A DNA stretch of 12,880 bases, from the NCBI GenBank assembly GCA_041552055.1, contig JBFELO010000132.1:1-12880 (forward strand), given 5' to 3'. The stretch comes from JBFELO01 sp041552055 (GTDB lineage: Bacteria > Acidobacteriota > Thermoanaerobaculia > Thermoanaerobaculales > Sulfomarinibacteraceae). How positions within the stretch are numbered: position 1 is the stretch's first letter; every line of letters begins with the position of its first letter. This document shows, piece after piece, positions 1 through 4,694 of the stretch. The translations under genes and the position numbers were made by a program. The notes beneath the pieces are model-generated. The model saw only the letters and a program-made list of their open reading frames with translations. It did no database searches and was not told where the DNA came from.

Positions 1-44
1 ATTTGACTGTACTCAGCGTGTAGGTCGATGCCACAATACTCCAT
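1..44 (-). CDS. IS110-family recombinase/transposase, N-terminal fragment (runs off the window)
   Basis: Only the first 14 codons are in the window, read on the minus strand from the ATG at 44: MEYCGIDLHAEYSQ. Seen: the GIDLH signature near the start, which in IS110-family DEDD (RuvC-like) recombinases carries the first catalytic Asp, and a good ribosome binding site (AAAAGGAG) six bases before the ATG. Known: IS110 enzymes act with a structured non-coding RNA from the element end and make no classical terminal inverted repeats. Inferred: this is the left end of an IS110 element whose body lies outside the window. The call rests on a very short stretch, but the combination of motif, start and ribosome binding site is characteristic. 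Confidence 0.7.
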   Translation of the reverse strand, partial: MEYCGIDLHAEYSQ

Positions 45-121
45 GCCGGTCTCCTTTTCTTGGGCTTCGAGCCCGCAATAGATCTGGCGAGCATTGTGCT
101 ACGCCGTCCTAGGAGACCGGC
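45..121 (-). promoter_or_regulatory. Structured leader upstream of the IS110 recombinase; candidate part of the bridge-RNA-encoding end
   Basis: A perfect 11-bp inverted repeat joins 45-55 (GCCGGTCTCCT) and 111-121 (AGGAGACCGGC). It encloses 55 bases that contain a second hairpin at 62-74 (GGGCT, loop TCG, AGCCC). On the minus strand the 3' arm of the long stem contains the AGGAG ribosome binding site of the recombinase, so a folded transcript would hide it. Known: IS110-group elements encode a bridge RNA in the non-coding end just upstream of the recombinase. Inferred: this is either part of that RNA or a translational brake on the recombinase. The element boundary cannot be placed. Confidence 0.45.
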
Positions 122-140
122 CTACTCATCCCATCTGGCA

Positions 141-416
141 CTACTTGGGAATTCCGGGCATATGAAATACGTGGATCGAATCTGTATGGCCATGGGCGCC
201 GGCGCCATCGATCAACCACTCCCCCCAATTCAGCTTCGTCACTCTCTCAACCCACCCTCGCATCACTTCCGCGAGCTGCTGGGAATCCGACTGCATCCGG
301 AACATGTCTTCTCGCGAATCGTCTCCGATGCTGCGCGGGCAAGCCCGTCGACCAGCTCCCGTTAGGACAGGGAGGACCGACTCAAACAAGCCTCTCGCCT
401 CTTCATTTATCGGCAC
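141..416 (-). CDS. Small hypothetical open frame, possibly a gene remnant
   Basis: A 91-codon frame with a GTG start six bases after the aminopeptidase stop codon and a TAG stop at 141-143. I see no ribosome binding site and recognise no domain. The C-terminal half, from about residue 37 (DMFRMQSDSQQLAEVMRGW), has a believable amphipathic protein composition. The N-terminal part is Arg-rich and could be out of frame: the neighbouring minus-strand frame reads ELVDGLARAASETIRE just before it. This suggests the decayed 3' part of a gene cut by the adjacent IS110 element, but a chance frame is equally possible. Apart from this and the IS110 leader, the gap between the recombinase and the aminopeptidase is empty. 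Confidence 0.2.
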   Translation of the reverse strand: MPINEEARGLFESVLPVLTGAGRRACPRSIGDDSREDMFRMQSDSQQLAEVMRGWVERVTKLNWGEWLIDGAGAHGHTDSIHVFHMPGIPK

Positions 417-421
417 GGGCG

Positions 422-1576
422 TCAGTCGACAAATCGACCGTTCTCGTACACTCGCCGCCCATCGACCTCGATCGCTCCGTCTGACATATCGACCAGCATG
501 TCGATGTGAATCTGAGAGACGTTTGTGCCTCCCGCCTCGGGGTATCCAGAGCCAAGGGCGAAGTGAACCGTCCCGTCCATCTTTTCGTCATACAGCATGT
601 TCTTCGTGAATCTGTCGATGCCGCCATTGGTGCCGATCCCGAGCTCACCGATCACGCGGGCGCCGTCGTCGAGGGCAAGCAAGGTCTCGAGGTACTGTTG
701 TCCGGATGCGGCCTCGAATCTCGCAACCCGGCCGCGCTCGATCCACAGCTGAAGGCCCTCGATGGTTTGGCCCTGATATATCAGCGGATAGCTGAATCGT
801 ACCCAGCCGTTCACCGTATCCTCGACCGGGCTGGTGAAGATCTCGCCATCTGGAAAGTTGCCTCTTCCGCAGGCGTTGACGAAGTGCCGACCGTCAATCG
901 ACAGTGTCAGGTCGATGTCCGGCCCAGTGAGCCGCACCATCTTGCCTCCATTGAATCGCGCAACGTGCCCTGCCTGTTCTTCGCACCGCTGACTCCACGC
1001 TGCCACCGGATCCTCCTCGTCGAGGCCCATCGAGCGGTGTGCAAATTCCCGGTACTGGAGGAAGCCCATCCCTGCCTGCTGTGCCCGTGCTGGTGTGGGG
1101 GCGTGCGTGTAGACCCACCGCAGCTCGCCGCTTCCGGAGCGTGAGAACACAAGTTGCCAGTACTTTCCCGATCGCTCCTGCGCGGCGGCGAGGCGGGTTG
1201 GGTCGTTACCGGCTCCCGCTCGAGTGTTCTCGGGCGCGTCGATGACGATCAGCGCGTTCGCAGTCTCGATTGCCGTTGTCACAACCGGTGACAGCCAACG
1301 CAACGCCTCGTCGCTCGCCGACCGAAGCTCCATCTCGTTCTGGTGGCGGAGCGAGCTCAACACAGTCACCCTAGCGCCCATCTCCAGCGCCTGACGAAAG
1401 ACGGCCTCGCTGAGTTCCTCGCCGGCCGGGCTGCAGTCGATGACCAGGTGCTCACCGGGCTGGAGGTCGACGCTGTGCCGCAGCAGCACATCGGCGTGTC
1501 TCTCGGCCGGCGTCGCTCCCGATACCGAAGTCACCGTCGCGCATAGAATTGCCAGAACGAAAGCGGAATATCTCAT
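422..1576 (-). CDS. M29-family (AmpS/PepS-like) metal-dependent aminopeptidase with an export signal
   Basis: 384 residues. Removes N-terminal amino acids from peptides, using two metal ions. Seen: residues at the positions of the M29 metal ligands, E245 (GEIFTSPVE), E311 (GELGIGTN), H338 and Y345 in HFALGSGYP, and H357 and D359 in QIHID, so the active site looks complete. The start is the ATG after a strong GGAGGAGG ribosome binding site; the same frame continues upstream, but that part is kinase sequence. Odd: residues 1-20 form a Sec-type signal peptide (MRYSAFVLAILCATVTSVSG, cleavage near residue 20), whereas characterised M29 enzymes are cytosolic. Inferred: a periplasmic or secreted aminopeptidase. 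The first ~25 residues could instead be a membrane anchor. The upstream region is a broken kinase gene, whose promoter this gene may now use. Confidence 0.8.
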   Translation of the reverse strand: MRYSAFVLAILCATVTSVSGATPAERHADVLLRHSVDLQPGEHLVIDCSPAGEELSEAVFRQALEMGARVTVLSSLRHQNEMELRSASDEALRWLSPVVTTAIETANALIVIDAPENTRAGAGNDPTRLAAAQERSGKYWQLVFSRSGSGELRWVYTHAPTPARAQQAGMGFLQYREFAHRSMGLDEEDPVAAWSQRCEEQAGHVARFNGGKMVRLTGPDIDLTLSIDGRHFVNACGRGNFPDGEIFTSPVEDTVNGWVRFSYPLIYQGQTIEGLQLWIERGRVARFEAASGQQYLETLLALDDGARVIGELGIGTNGGIDRFTKNMLYDEKMDGTVHFALGSGYPEAGGTNVSQIHIDMLVDMSDGAIEVDGRRVYENGRFVD

Positions 1577-1587
1577 AATGCCTCCTC

Positions 1588-1890
1588 CTGCGTGGTCGCG
1601 CAGGGTCTCACCCTCCAGCAGCTCGGAAACCGAGTAGGTGATCTCGCCCTCGCGCCCACAGTCGTGGATGTCCAGGACGTTCGAGTGGGAGACCTTGGCT
1701 ACGGCCTTGGCCTCCCTCTCGAAGCGCGCCAGCCTTGCTTCGTCCTGCGCCACGGCCTCGGGCAGCTTCTTCACCGCAACGTTTCGCTCGATCTCGGTGT
1801 CCGTCGCCCGATACACCTCGCCCATGCCCCCGCACCGAGGTGTTCCAGAGTCTCGTAGCGCCCGAGACGGTCGCCGGCCGACAGTGTCAT
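1588..1890 (-). pseudogene. Ser/Thr protein kinase, N-terminal lobe only, frameshifted and truncated
   Basis: From the ATG at 1890 the minus strand reads MTLSAGDRLGRYETLEHLGAG. After a G-run (1827-1831) one frame over, it continues MGEVYRATDTEIERNVAVKK and then a helix resembling the kinase alpha-C (ARFEREAKAVAKVSH). It ends at SELLEGETLRD, the hinge between the two lobes. The Gly-rich loop and the lysine of VAVKK are present. Everything after the hinge is missing: HRD catalytic loop, DFG, activation segment and any sensor domain. The G-run has five G where the family sequence needs six (GAGGMG). It therefore cannot encode an active kinase. The junction with the aminopeptidase lies at about 1588-1600, inside the latter's ribosome binding site region. 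The single-base shift could be an assembly error; the truncation could not. Confidence 0.8.
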
Positions 1891-1982
1891 GATCCCAGTG
1901 GGCCAATCATAGCGCAGGAGACTCGTGCCGGGCGGGCGCTCCCGGTCTCCCGAATGCTAGAAGTTCTTCGACGAGCCTCACA

Positions 1983-2032
1983 TGGGAGGCGAATGGGAGG
2001 CAAGAACGACAAAGCCCCCCGACTTGGGAGGC
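1983..2032. repeat. Three direct copies of TGGGAGGC
   Basis: TGGGAGGC occurs at 1983-1990, 1994-2001 and 2025-2032; the first two are 11 bp apart, about one helical turn. They lie just left of the tRNA-Arg 3'-end duplication at 2049. Helically phased direct repeats beside an attachment core are typical of tyrosine-integrase arm sites, but no integrase gene remains here. The rest of 1907-2048 shows no gene. Confidence 0.4.
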
Positions 2033-2048
2033 TAAGTTATTGATTCTA

Positions 2049-2067
2049 TGGTACGCCCGACTGGATT
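2049..2067 (-). repeat. Duplicated 3' end of tRNA-Arg(CCG), possible attachment-site scar
   Basis: These 19 bp match 2246-2264, the T-stem to CCA end of the intact tRNA-Arg(CCG), at 18 of 19 positions; the one mismatch is at 2062 (T) against 2259 (G). The copies are in the same orientation, 197 bp apart. No D-arm or anticodon arm accompanies the left copy, so it is not a second tRNA gene. Phages and islands that integrate into tRNA genes leave exactly this kind of 3'-end copy. Confidence 0.55.
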
Positions 2068-2199
2068 GCTGACGGGCTCGCGCCCGTCAGCGACGCACCG
2101 TCACCTGCGGGTGGTCGTACGCCGGCCCTCCCCCACTCCGGATCGGCTGCGCCGATCCTACGAACCCCTCGGCTACGACCACTTTCCGCAGCTGACGGG
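2068..2199. repeat. Nested palindrome element with two alternative pairings
   Basis: Three structures are visible. (1) 2068-2077 GCTGACGGGC pairs perfectly with 2082-2091 around a TCGC loop. (2) An imperfect 21-bp inverted repeat joins 2098-2119 to 2174-2198: CCGTCA, CTGCGG and GTGGTCGTA on the left match TACGACCAC, CCGCAG and TGACGG on the right, with one mismatch and a TTT bulge. (3) Inside it, 2140-2147 GGATCGGC pairs with 2151-2158. GCTGACGGG recurs at 2191-2199, so 2083-2091 could pair with either copy. No coding frame is credible here. It could be a structured RNA, a REP/MITE-like element or the remains of an attachment region. Confidence 0.55.
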
Positions 2200-2245
2200 G
2201 GGTTCGAACTCAAGGGCGGTACTATTTGGGAAACGTCGAGGTAGT

Positions 2246-2322
2246 TGGTACGCCCGACGGGATTCGAACCCATGACCTTCAGATCCGGAGTCTGACGCTC
2301 TATCCGGCTGAGCTACGGGCGT
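2246..2322 (-). tRNA. tRNA-Arg(CCG)
   Basis: Complete minus-strand cloverleaf of 77 nt with encoded CCA. Acceptor ACGCCCG pairs with CGGGCGT, discriminator A. Anticodon loop CTCCGGA gives anticodon CCG, reading CGG. T-loop TTCGAAT. It is the last gene of the tRNA operon. Its 3' end is duplicated 197 bp downstream. Confidence 0.95.
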
Positions 2323-2340
2323 ACGTGGTCGACAATACTA

Positions 2341-2416
2341 TGGGGTGAGCGAGGGGATTCGAACCCCCGACCACAGGAGCCACAATCCTGTGCTCTACCA
2401 ACTGAGCTACGCCCAC
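2341..2416 (-). tRNA. tRNA-His(GTG)
   Basis: Complete minus-strand cloverleaf, 76 nt with encoded CCA. Acceptor GTGGGCG pairs with CGCTCAC (one G-T pair). Anticodon loop TTGTGGC gives GTG. The discriminator is C and the base before position 1 (2417 on the plus strand) encodes G, the G-1:C73 pair that histidyl-tRNA synthetase requires. Confidence 0.95.
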
Positions 2417-2430
2417 CATCATCGAATAAT

Positions 2431-2507
<77 letters not shown>

Positions 2508-2531
2508 GAGGCTCTCTGCATCGGGGTGAAG

Positions 2532-2608
<77 letters not shown>

Positions 2609-2657
2609 ACGCTCCGTCCGCTCTGACTTGCCAAAGATCCACTTCACCGGACGAACG

Positions 2658-2687
2658 AGTATAGGGTCCGGCTCTCGGGAGTGTCAA
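2658..2687 (-). promoter_or_regulatory. Sigma70-type promoter of the tRNA operon
   Basis: On the minus strand a consensus -35 TTGACA (2687-2682) is followed by an 18-bp spacer and -10 TATACT (2663-2658), five of six to consensus. Transcription would begin near 2651, about 40 bases before tRNA-Pro. No other promoter is evident between the four tRNA genes, which are 14 to 24 bp apart. Confidence 0.75.
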
Positions 2688-2703
2688 CAGCGGTTGTGTT
2701 GGC

Positions 2704-2716
2704 GGTGCTTCGCACC
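2704..2716. terminator. Short hairpin after vapC, weak terminator candidate
   Basis: GGTGC (2704-2708), loop TTC, GCACC (2712-2716), 37 bp beyond the vapC stop and before the tRNA promoter. There is no T-run on either side, so intrinsic termination is doubtful. Confidence 0.2.
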
Positions 2717-2752
2717 TCGTGAGAAGGCCTCGAAGACCGGGAAGTTCAGGAC

Positions 2753-3133
2753 TCATTCAATCCAGATCGCCTGGTCGTAGTGGTCGCGGATGGTCTGGTC
2801 CTTGGTCAGCAGCGGCAGTCGCCGAGCCGACGCCTGGGCGACGATCATTCGGTCGAACGGGTCACGGGTCCAGTCCTCACGGAGAGCCGCCACCGCCACG
2901 CGCGCGAAGGGAAGCCCGCAGCGGGCGAGGCCGATCTCCTCCTCGAGAGCGTCCACGACGACCCTTCCCGCCTCCGTCGTACGACCCGACTCGTAGAGGT
3001 ACTGTAGCTCGAATTCCACCATCGGGGAGATCGTCAGGTCCTCCCGTTCCAGCAGATCGCGAACCGGGAACGGTAGGAGATCCACATCGCCCGCGTACAG
3101 CCATGCGACGACGTGGGTGTCGAGGTAGATCAT
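2753..3133 (-). CDS. vapC: VapC-type PIN-domain ribonuclease toxin
   Basis: 126 residues. PIN-domain toxins of this family cut RNA with Mg2+ when not held by their antitoxin. Seen: the N-terminal MIYLDTHVV carrying the first acidic residue D5, then E40 (or E42) in SPMVEFEL, D94 in DPFDRMIVAQA, and D112 in LLTKDQTI, the acidic set of the PIN fold; length is normal. The ATG at 3133 overlaps the antitoxin stop codon (ATGA), so translation is coupled; the longer GTG start at 3142 is less likely. The substrate RNA cannot be read from the sequence. The gene appears intact. Confidence 0.92.
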   Translation of the reverse strand: MIYLDTHVVAWLYAGDVDLLPFPVRDLLEREDLTISPMVEFELQYLYESGRTTEAGRVVVDALEEEIGLARCGLPFARVAVAALREDWTRDPFDRMIVAQASARRLPLLTKDQTIRDHYDQAIWIE

Positions 3134-3351
3134 GGCCGCCACTCACCCGACCAGTCGAGGTGGACGATGTCCTCCGGATCCCCACGCAGGTAGTCGCGCC
3201 GCACCAACCGCGCCAGCTTCGACGGCGGTTCGACCGGGATGATCCTCACCATTTTGCCCTTGCGCCGGATCTCGACCGGCACGCCGGTTTCCAGGACCTG
3301 GTCCAGGATGCGATAGATGTTCTCCCTCAGCTTCGAAGCGGTCAGCCGCAC
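3130..3351 (-). CDS. vapB: VapB-type antitoxin (Phd/YefM-like)
   Basis: 73 residues from a GTG start at 3351, chosen because a near-perfect AGGAGGT lies five bases upstream and because TASKLRENIYRILDQVLETG is the usual beginning of Phd/YefM-type antitoxins. The frame is open upstream to 3402, but that part covers the operator-like repeats. The N-terminal half (about 1-45) should form the DNA-binding dimer. The C-terminal tail, with the acidic DPEDIVHLDWSGEW, should wrap the toxin. It is the first gene of the pair and shares four bases with vapC. Such antitoxins repress their own promoter, consistent with the repeats at 3377-3416. Confidence 0.88.
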   Translation of the reverse strand: MRLTASKLRENIYRILDQVLETGVPVEIRRKGKMVRIIPVEPPSKLARLVRRDYLRGDPEDIVHLDWSGEWRP

Positions 3352-3376
3352 GGCAGACCTCCTGCAAACACGCCAG

Positions 3377-3416
3377 CACAAATGCGTACGTACGGCAATC
3401 ATTTGTGGTACGTACG
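3377..3416. promoter_or_regulatory. Interlocked inverted repeats, probable vapBC operator
   Basis: Order on the plus strand: A CACAAATG (3377-3384), B CGTACGTAC (3385-3393), six bases, A' CATTTGTG (3400-3407), B' GTACGTACG (3408-3416). A' is the exact reverse complement of A, and B' of B, giving an A-B-A'-B' order instead of a simple palindrome. The cores GTACGTAC are themselves palindromic and repeat at 22 bp, about two helical turns. The site lies 25-65 bp before the vapB start, where a VapB operator is expected. Confidence 0.6.
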
Positions 3417-3533
3417 TCTCTACTCTCCGCCCTTATTCGCCGTGAGACACCCGCGCTCTCCACGTCAATCAGACGTTGACCCGTGTGCCGAATGGGCGGC
3501 CTCACCAGCATCCGGCACGAGGGGGTCGTTCAA

Positions 3534-4268
3534 TCACCCGGGCAACGAAATACCGAGATCCTCCAGCCGCGGCTCGACCACCGACCGCTGCGCCGCCAGC
3601 ACCTGCTGCGCCCCATGCCAGCCGATGTCGAGCATGACATCGAGCTCGTCGCGGGTGAACGGCCGGCCCTCGGCCGTGCCCTGCGCCTCGACCAATCGGC
3701 CGTCCGCGGTGAACACCAGGTTGAGGTCGACGTCGCAGTCGAGGTCCTCGCCGTAGTCGAGGTCGGCGCGCGCTTCGGAGTCCAACATCCCGACAGCGAC
3801 CGCGGCGACCTGATTGACCAGCGGCCATTGACTCAGCACGCCCTGCTCCTGCAGACGGGCCAGAGCCAGCGTCAGCGCGACCCACCCACCGGAGACGCTG
3901 GCGGTGCGCGTGGAACCGTCGGCCTGCAGCACGTCGCAGTCCACGATCAGCGAGCACTCGCCCATCACGTCACGTTGAACCGCCGCCCGCAGCGACCGAC
4001 CGACCAGGCGCTGGATCTCCTTGGAGCGGCCGCTCGGTCGGCGATCTGACCGGGTGTCGGTCGACCGCGGCAGCATGGCGTACTCGGCGGTCACCCAACC
4101 TTCGCCGCTGCCGCGCAGGAATGGCGCGGTCTTGGCGTCGTAGCTGACGTTGCACAGCACCACCGTGTCGCCGGCGCGCCACAGCACGCTCCCCTCGGCG
4201 TAGCGGATGAAGTCGGGCTCGATCGTCACTGGGCGTATCTGGTCCGGGTCGCGGCCGTCGGGTCTCAT
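3534..4268 (-). CDS. rph: RNase PH (phosphorolytic 3'-5' exoribonuclease)
   Basis: 244 residues. Trims tRNA 3' ends by phosphorolysis, as a ring-shaped hexamer in the cytoplasm. Seen: the MRPDGR opening; AEYAMLPRST (62-71); the RSKEIQRLVGRSLRA block with R87; CDVLQADGSTRTA (111-123) with phosphate-binding R121; the acidic catalytic stretch DYGEDLDCDVDLN with D175 and D181; and VEAQGTAEGRPF (193-204). Length and order match the family. The ATG at 4268 has AAGGAG seven bases upstream; the frame runs upstream but only through repeats. It stands alone on this strand and diverges from asnB. Between its stop and the vapBC operator, 3417-3533 shows no gene. Confidence 0.95.
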   Translation of the reverse strand: MRPDGRDPDQIRPVTIEPDFIRYAEGSVLWRAGDTVVLCNVSYDAKTAPFLRGSGEGWVTAEYAMLPRSTDTRSDRRPSGRSKEIQRLVGRSLRAAVQRDVMGECSLIVDCDVLQADGSTRTASVSGGWVALTLALARLQEQGVLSQWPLVNQVAAVAVGMLDSEARADLDYGEDLDCDVDLNLVFTADGRLVEAQGTAEGRPFTRDELDVMLDIGWHGAQQVLAAQRSVVEPRLEDLGISLPG

Positions 4269-4385
4269 GTTGGTCTCCTTGCCGTGCAAAGAGTACATCA
4301 GCGGCGGGCCGGGCATCAGTTGGAGATCGGAATTCGGAGGGGCTGAGGGCATGCGGGGGTGAGGCGGTGAAAGGGATGACCAATT

Positions 4386-4433
4386 CGTTCCCGTCCCCGT
4401 CCCCGTTCCCGTTCCCGTTCCCTTTCACGTTCC
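4386..4433 (-). repeat. Hexanucleotide array with G-quadruplex potential upstream of rph
   Basis: Plus-strand phase: six consecutive 6-bp units of CGTTCC or CGTCCC from 4386 to 4421, one degenerate unit (CTTTCA), then another CGTTCC. On the minus strand, the rph sense strand, this gives six GGG or GGGG runs separated by AAC or AC. The array lies about 118-165 bp before the rph start, inside the 426-bp divergent gap (4269-4694). I see no other gene in that gap. Confidence 0.7.
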
Positions 4434-4679
4434 CGACCAGAGTAATCGGTAATCCGTGAAAACATACATTCCTCGCCAACGCAATGACCCCACAGATCAC
4501 TCGGATTCACATAGACATTGCAGTTGATCTCGGTTGCCCTCAGAACTCTCGGCTCCACATCCGTGCGCATCTCCATTTCTTTGTGTGATCTATGGGCTGC
4601 ACCCGACACCTGGCCATCAGAACACGGGGGCAACCGGAACGGACGAGATCTGATCGGCGTGCAGAACCGCTGAGCGGGC

Positions 4680-4685
4680 TACAAT
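4680..4685 (+). promoter_or_regulatory. -10 box of asnB, placed for a leaderless transcript
   Basis: TACAAT ends nine bases before the asnB ATG. Transcription would start about 4692, at or within a few bases of the start codon. No ribosome binding site is present in the intervening CACG CGGC. No convincing -35 is seen 17 bp upstream (GCGTGC). Confidence 0.4.
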
Positions 4686-4694
4686 TCACGCGGC

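Noticed and set aside
506..1144. 212-codon plus-strand frame
   Set aside because: Antisense to the aminopeptidase, whose metal-ligand motifs establish the coding strand.
2046..2273. A fifth tRNA gene suggested by tRNA-like bases at 2049
   Set aside because: Only the 3' end is repeated; no D-arm, anticodon arm or 5' acceptor strand accompanies it.
2719..3756. 345-codon plus-strand frame
   Set aside because: Runs antisense through vapBC and rph; very Arg/Pro/Ser-rich composition typical of a high-GC shadow frame.
4386..4433. CRISPR array
   Set aside because: Units are six bases with no spacers; it is a simple tandem repeat. No CRISPR array was seen anywhere in the window.
4316..4633. Minus-strand peptide with RERERERERGRGRE
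   Set aside because: Direct translation of the hexanucleotide array; no ribosome site or homology pattern.
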